A stretch of 64,000 nucleotides of DNA from Vespa crabro (lineage: Eukaryota > Arthropoda > Insecta > Hymenoptera > Vespidae): contig NC_060956.1 in NCBI RefSeq assembly GCF_910589235.1, forward strand, positions 15,203,499-15,267,498, written 5' to 3'. Below, in pieces: positions 27,236 to 40,572 of the stretch (its first letter is position 1; the number at the start of each line of letters is the position of its first letter). Both the position numbers and the translations under genes were made by a program. The notes under the pieces are model-generated. The model was given only the letters and a program-made list of their open reading frames with translations, had not been told where the DNA came from and ran no database searches.

Positions 27236-27396
27236 TTTTTCTTAAAGAATTGACTTGCCTAGCAACATCGTCATTACGAAGACGCGGTAAATCTCTTCTA
27301 GTAACGGGTCTTCGGTCTCTCCTCGTAGAATGCGGATTACGAGGTAAGTTTCGCTCTCCGTCCGATAGGTGATGCTGGACATGCTGGTGCTCGATC
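27236..27396 (-). CDS. Candidate internal exon, Arg/His-rich
   Basis: On the minus strand an open frame runs from about 27440 to a GTAAGC donor at 27235. A possible acceptor is CTTTCTAAG at 27397, though others are possible because the frame is open further upstream. The translation includes HQHVQHHLSDGERNL, RRDRRPVTRRDLPRL and DDVARQVNSLRK. Composition is more coding-like than the flanking TA- and T-rich sequence. No domain is recognised. It would end in phase 1, which fits joining to the 6893-7009 candidate. Confidence 0.25.
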
Positions 27397-30132
27397 CTTA
27401 GAAAGGCCATCGACCTCGCCGCTAGTGGACGTACCTTCGTACGTATATATGTTCCTCTCTATATACATATATATGCATATATAAATGCACACACCCATAT
27501 ATATATATATATATATATATACATACACACGTATGTACATATACATGATTGTACAAGCTTATGGGAGAGAAGAGAGAAAAATGTCTTTTTTCCAACGCGT
27601 TCCCGCGTTCGTTCTTAGGTCTTTCCATACACGCGAGCTCTTTCTCTTTATCTATCTTTCTCTTTCTTTCTTAGATAGTCGTTGATCTTAGAAGATTTTC
27701 TGCTTCTTCATCTTGAAAGTCCCCTTGAAAGAGTTACTATACTAGCATACGTTTACATTGAAAATTGATAATCTCTAAATATTTGTGTTTTATTAATTAA
27801 CATACGATGATTCACTTCTTTGAATCTTATTTAAATTTATTTAATCTAGATCGATCTTTCGAAATTTTTTAATTTTCTTTTCTTATTCTTCTTCTATAAT
27901 ATTTATTTAATTTTAATATTGAAATAAAGATAAATATAGAATTGTAATGTTCTTTGTAAAATTTGACTAACTTTTTTTCTTTCATCTTCAACAAAAAAGA
28001 GACTGCTTTGGAATGCGTCATTAAATCATTTTACTCTAGACGTCGTCGTTAAATCTTTTTTCATTGCTCGCACGTATTTATGTATGTACCTATGTACTAG
28101 ACGAGTCGAAGTTTCTTGGAACTAGTTGAAGTTCCTTCCATCTCGCGCATACCATGGTTCAATATTTGTCTTAAGCCGAGCAAACTCGAGGTAAGAACAC
28201 ACGATTCGTCCATCGAGCCAACGAGTATCGGCATGGATTCAAATCTTATGGTGAAAGGTTCGGATAATACACATACCACTCATCCTCTCAGAGAAAATTG
28301 ACGAGTCGTGTTCTCTTCTTCTCAAAAATATTATAATAAATTAGATTTATTTTTTCATACAGTGATCATATATAGTTTTAGAAATATTCAAATTTATAAT
28401 TATTGTTCAACAATTTTTATTTGATGAATTTTGTTTCGAAATTATAATTCAAAATGATGATTATTATGAACATTAACATTCAAAAAAATACTTTTATATT
28501 ATTTGTAAAATGATTGTAGTTTTTTCAAATATCAAATTTTCCCTCGTTTCAATAGAATGGTACGCCAACAAACTAGCTAAGAATCTGAACGTTGATTTCT
28601 GCGTCGGTAAAGTAAAATTTCTACGTTCTACTTAACCATAGTAAAATTCGTTTCATCGTCGATCAAGTAGTTAGACTTATAGACCATGGCGAGTCGGTAA
28701 GAATCTATAGAAATCTGACTTACCGACAACGATGATAAAACAGATCGTAAATCACTATTAAAATTTTTAATTACATTAATTAGAAATCATCGATCGTTCA
28801 TCGCGATAATATTATAATTGTTAACTAAATAAGAAAGAAAATAAAACAGTTAAAATTTGGAAAGTATTTTCTATTTCGTACAATTTCATTAGCGTCTCCA
28901 AATGTTATTATTTATTATCGTTACTTTCTACTACTTTCGATTCTTTTCCTATGTAATTAAGATTATAACGAAAAAGAAAAAAAAAAGAAAATAAAGAAAT
29001 AAAGAAAAAACAAAAAAAAAAACAAAAAAAAAACAAAAAAATAAGAAAGATCATTACTATACTAATTATATTTTCTTTCAAAATTCGCCTAATCTATCAT
29101 TAAGATCGTTTAAGAAATGAAGGAATGTATAAACGAATCGAAATTATATTCGAAGTAGACGCTTACCTATTCGTTTTACGTATGTGCAAGCGAAGGTAGG
29201 GCGTCATGGATGAGAGCGTTGAGTAGAAGGAAGCAAGACGAGCCGGCAGTCTTATACGCCACTGAGTTTCAGAGTTCTTTCGGTCGTCATGCGAGGACAC
29301 AAGAAAAATATGACGACCTCATTGTCTTATACGCTCGTAATACTTCGTTCCGTGTCGTTCATGGATAAGATATCGATGCGTCGAAGGGAATACCGAGTCT
29401 TCAGAAAAATAAGAACATGAAAGTTTTCCTTTTCAAAATTATCACATTCAAAGTAAACAAAATAAAATGAAGAAGTAAAATTATTTTTGAAAAGGAAAAA
29501 TACAAAATTTCTAATAATAATACGTTATTATTGAAGTTGGTTATCATTTGGAAAGGTAATAAAAAAAACAAAAAGAAATCAAAGAAAATCTTATCCTTGC
29601 ATGATCATGGGGATAGGATAATCTTTTTTCCACACACGATGCCACGAGAAGAAGCCGTTCTTTTCGCCGTTTCCACGTCGTCTTTTACTCGCTTGGTCTC
29701 GACCCCGCTTTCGAGAGCGAGCCTCGTTCTCGCCATTGTTCCAACAAATTATGCATATTAATTCCTTGTTTCTTGTCGTGTACATACGTACGTAAATACA
29801 CTTGGTAGAAGCTTCCGAAGAAGCGTTAAGGATTCTCAAGACCGACCCATATGCGTCGACGGTCGATGATCGTTCGACTTGCCTGACTAGAAACTTGAGA
29901 ACCCGTTAGACATTTACTTTTTAATGATTCTCCAACTTGTTGCAGTAAAATGTTTATAAAAAAGTGAACATTTTTTCTTTCTTTCTTTTCTTTCTTTTTT
30001 TTTTTTTTTAATCAAAAGATTTAAATTAACGATCAAGAAATTTTTATTTCGAAGTTTACGAGAGTACGTAGAAATGTGAAATGGATTCGTTTAATTTTTC
30101 ATCATCGAGACATCAAGATGAGGAAAGCAATA

Positions 30133-30133
<1 letters not shown>

Positions 30134-30204
<71 letters not shown>

Positions 30205-30225
30205 GAGAGAGAGAGAGAGAGAGAG
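30134..30225. repeat. (GA)n microsatellite
   Basis: GA units with GAAA and GATA interruptions. Confidence 0.94.
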
Positions 30226-30366
30226 CTCGTTTACTCGAGAAAAGGCACAGAGTCTCCTCCTCCTTCCTCGAAACAAGCTTCTTCTTTCGCACGATCGAGC
30301 GTCCTCGTATCTGTGAATAACATACTACTGGATCGACTGAGACCATCTGCTCTGGTCTTGCGCATA

Positions 30367-30390
30367 TGTATGCGCGCTCGCGCGCATACA
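30367..30390. repeat. Inverted repeat, alternating purine-pyrimidine
   Basis: TGTATGCGCGC and GCGCGCATACA form perfect 11-bp arms around TC. Nearly every step alternates purine and pyrimidine, so a cruciform or Z-DNA form is possible. Confidence 0.7.
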
Positions 30391-32444
30391 CATCAAGTTG
30401 GACTCCTTCGAAAGTGGGCGTAGTACGACGCCTTCATCTTCATTCTTCTTTGAAAAAAAAAAAAAAAAAACTACGATCCAAAGTTCTCCCCATAACGTAT
30501 GTACGTTATACATACATGGAGCACCATCACCGTCGTCATATCGAGTGTCGTATTCATCTTTCCATCGAAAGTTTCCTGACTCGTTGATCCAGAAGAGGAA
30601 CACCTTCGGGAAACAGGATGAACCAAGGTGTTCCTTCCTATCGTCCCATCCTCCAGTTCTTTTCCTCTTTTATTCTATCTACCTACCTATCTGCTTATAT
30701 ACTAACCCTTGAGAATCATCCCCAAAAGACCCTCCAACCCTTTATAACTTTTTTTCTCATCAGAAGGACAACGACATGATTTCCGGTCATTTACCGGGCA
30801 CGTGCTTCCAAAAGAAAAAAGAAAAGAAATAAAAAAGATACAGGATACAACTCGTAACACTATACTTCAACGATGATCGAGAACCGGATAATCTTTCCTT
30901 GATAATAACGAGGAAATGCTACTTCAAAACCTGAATCGAGCCAATCTCGTGAGAATGAAGTATCATTAGAAACTAATATCAAGGAAAAGAAATGTAATTA
31001 AATGTTTTTTATTATTAATTTAAATAATCCAAAAATTGTGTTAATTACCAATCGTTATGAGTAATATCTGAAACGTCAATATGTATCAGTCGTATTATAT
31101 ATATAAATCGTGTTACCTACTTCGGATTTATATCGATCCATCATAATAAAAATAAAATATAGAAATGAATAATGAAAAGAAATGTAATTAAAAGTTATTA
31201 TTATTGATTTAAAAATGATATTATTAATTTGTACTATTACTATTAATTTAAATTTTTGTACTTATTAATTTTACTTATTAAAATTAATAAGTTTAAATTA
31301 ATTTACATATTAATTTTGTAATTGAAAATATCCATATTACCAGACTTCAAATTGTTTAATTATATTCGAATAACATTCCAAGAGATATATATACTTTAAA
31401 GGTTAAAATTCAATTTATATCATTCTCGTATATTAAGCAAACAGTAGTAATTCGATGTAATATTAGTCTATTCTCTTTCTATTTGCGGTTTGTGGTTTGA
31501 CCGATGGATCGTTCAGTCCACTTGGGACTATCATTTTTTTTCCTCCTTCCAACACCGTTAAATCTATGATTTAAGAGCAATAAGTATTTACGGAATTATT
31601 GTTAGATTTGATACTATTAGTTTAACCAGTATACATTTCGTTAATATAAGCGAATAACAATATGGTTAAGGTAAAATATATATGTGTATGTGTGTGTGTG
31701 TGTATGTCAACAGTAATTTACTGTGATTGCTTCTATCGAAAGGTCAAAGGGCGATTTAATCTTTATTAATAACGGAAACGTCGAAATTTAAATACTCGTG
31801 TATTCAAATTCGTTTTCCTGTAAACTTATACAAACTGAAATTGTTATTGTATGTATATTTTTCTTTTCCTATTTTTTTTTATTCCCTTTCTAATTCCAAT
31901 ATCTCATTCGAATTTCTTGATGATTTGTAATTGATTATATGTAGATACTATGCAAAACTATGTCTATACATTGTCGACGATTGTTACAAACGGTACAAAT
32001 ATAGAATATTTCTTAAACAATGTCGCTGACAACGAATAATCAGTTTAAACGCGTGTGTCATCGATTCTTTTCACGTGCTGGTAAATTTCCATAGATTGTT
32101 TTTAAGGAACGACACTGATTTTCGTAAACTAAACAGCTTTTATAATGCATTTCAAAAGACGTAGCTCGTATTCCTGGTTCTAGATCTTGTTACACGTTTT
32201 TGCAACTTTCACGAATTGTCACGTACATCAGAACTATGGTATATAATATAGAAGTAAATGTATCCTGTGTAAATATTTTACTACGCGTGATTTACGCATG
32301 AATTAAATATTTTCAACTTCTTGAGAAGCAAATAAAATAATTAGAAATTAATATATGCATAGAAAAATTAAAAATATAGCTAACATTCTTCGCAAAGTGA
32401 ATATTAAAGATCGATATTAAAAAAAAAATATATATATACATATA

Positions 32445-32485
<41 letters not shown>

Positions 32486-34315
32486 ATCAAAAAAATTTAT
32501 ATAAATATAGAAAATAAACATTTTTTAATTTTGCATAAAATAAATAGTAAAAAAGTTCTTGTCAACAAAAACTGTATTAAACGGAATATCATGTTCTTTT
32601 TTTTTTTTTTTTTTTTGAATAAAATCCATTCGTATCAGATGAATTTATTTCTTTCTATTCTTATTTTTTTTTTGTACACCATTGTCGTGACACGAGCGAT
32701 TTCTTTCTTCATCGATGTTTTTTGCTTTGCAACAGTACACAAATTCACACTTTAAACCGTATCTGGCATCGATTATGGTATTTTCTGCTCGATCGAATCG
32801 TCACATTTGTGATGAAACTATTGGAAAGTTGAAATCTATTTGAACATAAGTTTCTACGGTTGCAAAGGTTAATGAACGTTTATAATTAAAAGCGTTGATT
32901 CAGTCTGTATGATCGACCTACTGCCAATCGAGCGAGTTCGAAAGGAGATCGCTTACGAACGATTAATGAGTCAGTCTGATTAATTCACAATCACGAGAAC
33001 GCAAACGGAAACCTTCTCTTTGAACAATTGCTTTACTGTAAACGTAATAAACATCTGTTTCGATAATTGATAAGAGTTTCTCTGTTTTTCCGTATTGATT
33101 TATATATGAAAACTTAACAAAAAGTTGTTACAATAATTATTAAAGCGTATATGAAAGCGAATGATACTAATTAAGAATAGAAAAAGAATAAAAAAATAAA
33201 TAGAGACCACGTAATTAAGTATGTTTGTTCTTTCCATCGAATGTAAATGTAATTAATTATTAATACAGACATAGAAAGTAAATAAAGGAATTAAAAGGAA
33301 AAATAAAACGAAATCGCGTAATAGAAAATGTTTATTCTCTTTATTAATACGATAGTTCTTAATTATTGATGAACAAAAAGAAAAGAAAAAATAAATATAT
33401 AAGATGATACGATATAGTAGAACATGTTCATCCCTTTGAGATGATATTATTCATCAAATAAAATTATTACAAAATTTTACGTCGATATGCAGTTAAGCCG
33501 TTTGAGTTTCTCCAAATGGGATATGAGAACTTGTCGACGAATATCGAGGCGCTTTTGTAAGTGAGAAAGAAGACTGAGAAGAAGGGGAAGAAGAAGAAGA
33601 AGAAGAAGAAGAAGAGAACGGAGCAAAGAAGGAAGAAGAGAAAGAGGACCAACATAATACGAACCATAATGCCAGCTGACGTGAGAACGTTGTCTCACCG
33701 AAAGGACACGAACACCGCAAAATAATCGAGAAGTTCGATCTTCGTCTCGGACGTTATTACCCACACTTTCATACATTTTCTATTCGTAAGTATAATTAAC
33801 GGACTTTTGGTTTTTCCCTTAAAAAACTGGAACAATAACACTGATAAATAATATCGCCAAAAAGCATTTTAATATTTTCTTCGCGATAAACAAAATTATT
33901 GTTAGAAAGATCGGTGGTTGCTTTAAAAAATAAAAAATAAATATATAAAAGTATATGGAAACATAAAACGTATTAGTGTATTGATATATAAAAAAACGAA
34001 AAAAATGACCAAACCAAAAAAAAGAGAAATGGAAAAGAAGAAAAAAAAATAAAATCATTTTATGAAAAATTAAAGTTATTTTGCTGTCGATTTTCAATGA
34101 TCGATGTCGATCTTTCGACATATTTCGAGTCCGAAAAAAAAAAGATTTTTAAAGATAAAAGAATATACATGTGTCGGAGAGAATCGTGTGTTAAAATTTT
34201 TGAAAGCTGAAGATGTTTCGTATTCTCTCCCACGGATCAGTATCTTCGCTGTTTTTCCTGACGCTAGTCATGGGCCTTTGTATACCGTTCTCGCGCATAA
34301 AATATACTAACTAGA

Positions 34316-34481
34316 AACTACTACTACTACTACTACTACTAGTACTACTACTATTACTACTACTACTACTACTACTTCTACTAATACTACTACTATTACT
34401 TCTACTACTACTACCACTACTATTATTGCTATTACTATGACTACTACTACTGGTACTACTACCATCACTACTACTACTGTA
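34316..34481. repeat. Degenerate (ACT)n trinucleotide array
   Basis: About 55 ACT units with frequent single-base variants (AGT, ATT, TCT, AAT, CCT, GCT). Its minus strand reads as a valine-rich frame, which is a by-product of the repeat. Confidence 0.93.
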
Positions 34482-37400
34482 AATATATTTAGACTTTTAA
34501 CACACAAACGTCAATTACTTCATCTACATATATAGCATCAATTATGTGTGTGTGTGTGTGTATGTCTATTTTTGTGTGTGTATCGTATTTACACATGATT
34601 TAAATCAATTTTCAGAGCCTCTTTTATTCTTCTATGCATTCATCAGCTAGAAAAAAAATTCAAACGCTTTATATTATCTCGTAAATACATTCCTTATTTA
34701 AACACACATACATTCGTGCGCGCGCACGCACATACACATACACACACACACACACTTATAGAGATACGCACATACGCAAACAGAATCTCTGTAGCAGATT
34801 ACGACAATGAATTTATTTTAACACAGTAATTATTATCCTTTTATTTAACATCGACTCAAGGATAATATTCACGTTAATAAAGTTAATGACAGCAATTAAA
34901 TAAAAGATATAAAAAGACAAGAATAATCACTAACACTAGATTCAACAATCAATCAAAATGACCATCAACCGTCGACAGTCGTTTTTATAAAAATATTTAC
35001 TTTAAATTTCATTGCATGTGAAATACACATAAGACATAAACATTACTAGTTTGTTTATTATATAAATATAATTAATTTTATAAATTACTTTTTCATTCTT
35101 CTTCTGTTTTCATCTAACATACATATGAGATATACCACAATAATTTTTGATAATTGTAATAATAATAGGATAACGAAGGACTTTTTAAAGCTATTCAAAA
35201 CGACAGATTCAATGATATTAGAATTTTCTTCAGGACGAAATTTGGACAGTGGTCGGCAATCTGTCGCGAGAATGATTTCCGGCAAGCGAACGGAAACCGA
35301 GTAAAGAAAGCCACGGAGTGGTTTTAAATGGAGGACGCAAATTCATGCTGGAACCTGTTCGCAAGTACACACTTCATACGTACATAAGTACGTTGAACAT
35401 ACGTACTACAAGCGAAAGACGGTAGCGAATGAGGTATCGCAAGAGAGGATGTCGTTACGTAAGGTTTTCATCGTCTAAGGAGCTCGTGCCTCGTAAAACT
35501 CCTTTTGCGCGCTAAAAAGATTCGACCGAATCTAATGCTTCTTTCTATAGTAATAAAACGCGATATAATTTACTTCATTCGATTTTCTTTTTTTGAGTTA
35601 TGTTTTTAAAATAGAATGTTTTAAAATACATAGCTCAGATCAATGCATATATTCATTTTCATTTGATTTGATATTAGAGCAGCATGCATTTGTTGAATAA
35701 TACGTTATTAGATAATAATAATCTTTATGTAGCAAATAATATTTTTTTTTCGAATGATCACACGTTTTTTTATATCCTTTTTTTTATTTAATAACATAGA
35801 TCGATTTAATGTCAAATAATTCAATTCGATAGAATTAATTTCTTCATATATTTTATTATTTCACTTTTTACATTCGCTTTCTAACTATATCGAAATTTAT
35901 AAATCGATATATTTTAGAAAAATTTCTAATTTCTAATACTATGAACATGATCAAAAACATTACTGGATATTTCCCATCCGCGATTTCGTTGTAAAAATGT
36001 CCGCGTTATTTGCTCGTTGCAATGACACGATATAATTCCACATAAAACCTCGAGGCGTTCCTTCGCGACTCACCGAAGAAAGAAGGATTTCCAACATCTG
36101 CATCCTGTAGGAGCCTGCAAATTATCTGAGAACAGACCGAAAGACTTTCACTTCGATTCTCTTGTAAGTGGAGCGGACGTGGTGTGACTGGTTTTGCGAC
36201 TGGATACCAATATTAGCGAGTAAATATCTATCTATCTTCGACAATTCCATGAAATGGATACGAATCTAACGATAATAAATTCATCTAACATTAAGAATAT
36301 ATTACGAAAATTATTATTATTATTAATATTTTCATTAACGAATTAAATAGCAAATACATATACATATATATATATATATATATATGTAAATATATTATAA
36401 TAATATTTAATATAATATATATATTATTTTTTATAATAAAGGTAAGGTATATGTAATTCATATACTTCTTCTAGGATACATTAATTAAAAAAGTTAATTA
36501 AGATTTAATGAGAAAATTGCAACGATACTAAATTCTCCCATTGAGTTTATTCACTCAAAGAATCGAAAGTATACGATAGACGAAATTTATGAATTCCCCT
36601 ACCATTCCTAACTCGGAAGAGCATGGTTAACCGGTTGCTTTACATGTGTACGGCTTACACGAAGCGTGGGCGAGCAGGAATGGTCAGCAATGCGTAAAAA
36701 AAAAAGAAAAATAAAATGACAAATCCGAGGGCAAGCAATAAGAGGTCCTTTATCAATATATTATATTTTCGCTGTCTTGAAACAAAGTTTTTTTGGAAAT
36801 GAAATGCGCTTTCTAATTTATTTTATATCAGATCGATAAATAAGAGTAATATTAGAATTCTCAATAAAAAATTTTTAGAATATAATGTTCTTTATTTAAA
36901 TATCTTCAACCATTAAATTACTCATTGGTAATATTCAATTTTAAAGAGTTTGATTTCTCGTGGATGATGCGGTATATGCTATTAGATATAAATTAGAATT
37001 CCTATAGTAAAGTGTACACCTAAGTGCATAAATTGATGATAGATAATCAAAAAAAATTGGAAGGATAAAAATATTTTCCGATTTTCGCGATTCTACTCAG
37101 GCTCTTTGATCGACGAATCGTAGCTCGATCTCGACACGACTACTTTCCTGTAGCGATCGATCGTAGTGGCTTGCTTCCAACGATGTCGAAGAATATTAAA
37201 CGACTTGCATTAGGTATTCCTCAAATGGATATCGACCCTACCTACGTGTATCGCCTTCCTCGTATGAACATTTCGGAAAGAAAGAAAAAAACGAGACGCG
37301 CTTCGCTGGGATTCTATTTGCACGTTTGCTGCTATCTTAGGCGCCTTTCTCCGCGATTATCATTTTCTCTCGCTAAGGCCGCAAGAACGTGTTAGAAAGA

Positions 37401-37906
37401 AAAAGAGAAGTGGTAAACGCAAACGTTATTTGTCTCGTGAGAAGAGTTTCGTGAATAGAATCGTTTATGCGGAATTTGCTTCCTGACGTTCATCCTAAAG
37501 AGACACTTTCATGTTGTGAAAAAGAAAAAAGAACAAAAAAATAGAATCTTTCCACGAAGACGACGATTTGTAATCTTCTTAAATAAACTACGAATCGTTT
37601 CAAATGCGACGTTTACTGCATGGTGAATACGTGACACGATCGTTCGACGTTCAACGTGATTATTTTATCGCGATGATATCAGTCTTACGATGTGTATTGC
37701 AAGAATTAAAGGAATTCTTTTAAGACTATATCAAACTAACTGTATATTAAAAAGATCTGTTTATTTATTCATTTCGAATGATAAGAAAAATATCTCACAG
37801 AAAGTCATTATCCTGTTAATCGTTTCATGATGATACGATATTACAAAATTTTGAGGATATTTTTCTTTCAACGTTTCTTGGAAACATATGGTCTCCGTCT
37901 CTCTGT

Positions 37907-37987
<81 letters not shown>

Positions 37988-39062
37988 TAAATAATATTTC
38001 GAGCAGTTTGTTCAGACGTAGATGAAAATTTATCACTTGTTGTCTAATTATCGACAACCTTGACTTTATCGTTGTGATAACAGATAGATCGTAATACGTA
38101 AATACTATATAGTTATATATATATATACATACATACATACTTATTTCAATCATGTTCACATTTTTGTTTATTTTACTTACAATTAGATTTCATTTTTCCA
38201 TTCGACTGATAAACAAATAATATGAATTTATTCGAGTAATTTCTAAGTATAATTGGTGACGTCGAAATACCGAAGAAGTATCGCGAGATATCGAAATTGA
38301 ATGGAATGACCAGTGAGAATATCTTGAAGGCCGCAATAAACATGTGTTGAGGATATCTCCCGGAACATCATCGCGGAAATGAACGCTCTTATCTTTCTTC
38401 AAACAATCGTATAAACGTTGGATCGTGCGCAACCCGTGTTGCCCATCTCCCACGTAGCATAGGTACACGTACATATATTTACATATGTATATAAACATAC
38501 ATATACACTTATAAGCCCATTAAATATTTTTCAACTTTCGATTCTCTCACGAAGCCCTTTCTTATGGAACTCAAAGGAACCTTTCTCAGCCTGCAATATA
38601 AACAAACGGCCAATTCAAACCTCTTGTTCGATCTTCACTATCGTTAATTAATATCTCTTTGTTAAATTCTATTCTGCAGTTCTTTCGATCGTCGTGTGAT
38701 TAAAGAAAAAATAAGTCGACAAAATTTCGACACTCTTGAAAAACAAAGAAAAACAAAAAGCACCCTTAAAGGCCCGCATCGTGCGTGAGTGCTATGAACC
38801 ACTTATGGAATTCTGAACGGTAATTAAGATGTTTCCTTAATTAACGGTTAAAGCTAACCGTGGTCAGCCGTTCGGAGTAAGGACGGCGATTGAATTAGTA
38901 CTGCTGTACAGTTATGCACTGTAAAGTGCAACGTCCAAGGAACGGCGAAAGATAACTAAAAAGAAAATGAAAAGTATCTATAAAAGTTATGTTGATTAAT
39001 AGTGATCGTTACGTAGGCTGTAAGTACGTATTCTTCGTAAATAATGATCGAAGTTACACCGA

Positions 39063-39103
<41 letters not shown>

Positions 39104-39335
39104 TTTCTTTCTCTCTTCGTATTTGCATCGTTCAATATAAAGAATGGGAAGCAAATGTTTGTCGCATGAGTGCGCTCGTTTTAAAGCATATTGTTGCAAC
39201 GTTTAGCGTAGTTAATCGCACAGCTATCTTTTTTTTCTTTTCAACTATCTTTTATCAACAACTATCTTTTATCCTTTATCTTTTATCTCTTTTCATTTTA
39301 TTTCTTTCTTCTTTCTGTTATCTGTTTAAAGAAGG
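34482..39335. other. Noncoding, no gene recognised
   Basis: Contains TG/CA patches (34540-34760), AT-rich stretches, the AAT array at 37.9 kb and a CT tract (39066-39096). GC-balanced patches at 36000-36200, 37090-37400 and 38760-38950 have no supported coding frame; the last looks like possible regulatory sequence. Confidence 0.6.
37910..37985. repeat. (AAT)n trinucleotide array
   Basis: About 25 AAT units with one AAA interruption; the minus strand reads as a leucine-rich frame only because of the repeat. Confidence 0.94.
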
Positions 39336-39634
39336 AACAAAGAAAAATACCATAAAAGAGGAAGAAAGTATCGACGATAAAAAAAACTCGATCTCAAACG
39401 TATTTGACTTTTCCCACTTTTATCGAAGAAACTTTTACAGACAACAACGAAATTGTTTCGAAAGCGTAATGTACACGACTGGAATAAGAGCCACAATGTA
39501 CATAGATACATACATAATATATATTTACTTGCGTAATTGTAGGAACAAAAATGAAAATGCACGGACATTGGTATTTGAAGAAAAATTTATGTTATAATTA
39601 TGAAAGCGCCATTTTTCGTTAGATTCTAATTATA
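39336..39634 (+). repeat. ~300-bp direct repeat upstream of the defensin paralogue (DR1)
   Basis: Aligns over its full length with 41585-41891, same orientation, about nine bases in ten identical by eye. A shared core runs from about 39391 (CGATCTCAAACG) through GGAATAAGAGCCAC to GAAAGCGCCATT. A 202-codon open frame (38989-39597) crosses it, but that frame is not kept in the second copy, so the repeat is not read as coding. The family is not recognised. Confidence 0.85.
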
Positions 39635-40174
39635 TTATACAAAAACTCGTAATTTCATTAAGAAGTAATAAAAATGTCATTTAGTGATATGTTTCCCTTA
39701 ATATTATCAATAAAACTGCTATGTATTTTATTAAAAAAAAAAGTTTGATTATTATATTTGGCATATAATGTATTGTTTTTTTCACAAAATGAATTAATTA
39801 TTATCCACAATACATCGGGTATTTCGCCAATTGTTTTGTGTACTTTATTGTGTATAGCGGATATTCCACGATAACAATTAAAATAATATAAATAAAATGT
39901 GCAAACTATGAAGGCCCTTAGTAATTTCTTGTTTGTTGCAAGAAGTTAATATTTATAAGATTCAAAAAAAAGTTTCTTTTTTACATATTTCCTCAATAAT
40001 TATCAAAATAAAGTTTTTAATAATATCTTTTTCAACAATAAATTGTTAATGTTTTTATCGAATAAAAATATAATCCTTCCTCGTTTTGCTTTACCTTTTT
40101 CGTAAAATTTATAATAGAATTTAATTTTAATTATGCACCCAATAAGGGATTTTTAAAACTAATTTCTGCAGTTA
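39635..40174. other. Spacer between DR1 and the defensin paralogue unit
   Basis: 540 bases of AT-rich sequence that match neither the intact defensin locus nor the direct repeats. No open frame or regulatory motif stands out. Confidence 0.6.
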
Positions 40175-40474
40175 ACTGATTAAAGTAACTACATAAAGTT
40201 CCAGTATATCTTCTGAACATTTTTCTAGATTGTGACAATTGTACAAACAAATAAAATTTTAAAATTCATTTTTATTTGCTTATTATTATTACATTTGTGA
40301 GATAATAAGCTTTTTATGAATCGTTTAATTAATTAGCTTTCCGTGCGATACTAAAAGAAACTAACTTTATGTACGTGTGAAAACAATGGATTAATAACTT
40401 TGAATAAATCTTCAACTAAAGAAAATACACTATTTATCTTCTTCGTGAAATCGGTTATTCACATGATTTCTACT

Positions 40475-40480
40475 TTATAA
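40475..40480 (+). promoter_or_regulatory. Altered TATA region of the defensin paralogue
   Basis: TTATAA, within TTTATAA, replaces the TATATAA of copy 1. Upstream, the two kappa-B-like sites read AAGAAAATAC (40420-40429) and GGTTATTCAC (40453-40462), so both lost bases that matter for Rel binding, while the GATA-type TTATCT is kept. The gene may be weakly expressed or under different control. Confidence 0.45.
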
Positions 40481-40572
40481 TGAATGATAATTGAGGAAAT
40501 TGCGAAGTTCGATCATAGTAATCGTCGAGTACCGATCTACTAATAATTGAAATTTCAAATGTTTAGTCAAAT

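Larger units (their letters stand above)
27397..34315. other. Noncoding, no gene recognised
   Basis: Begins with TA tracts beside the candidate exon. Holds an A-rich A(n)C run at about 28970-29045, a GA tract (30134-30225), a GC palindrome (30367-30390) and long AT-rich stretches (30960-31700, 32230-32520). A GAA-type trinucleotide run lies at about 33585-33615. No gene is supported. Confidence 0.6.

Noticed and set aside
29167..29310. Open minus-strand frame ending at a GTAAGC donor
   Set aside because: No acceptor or family support; comparable frames occur in other GC-balanced patches.
38989..39597. 202-codon plus-strand frame, the longest in the window
   Set aside because: Its first part is a CT tract and its last part is DR1; the frame is not kept in the second repeat copy, so it is not under coding constraint.
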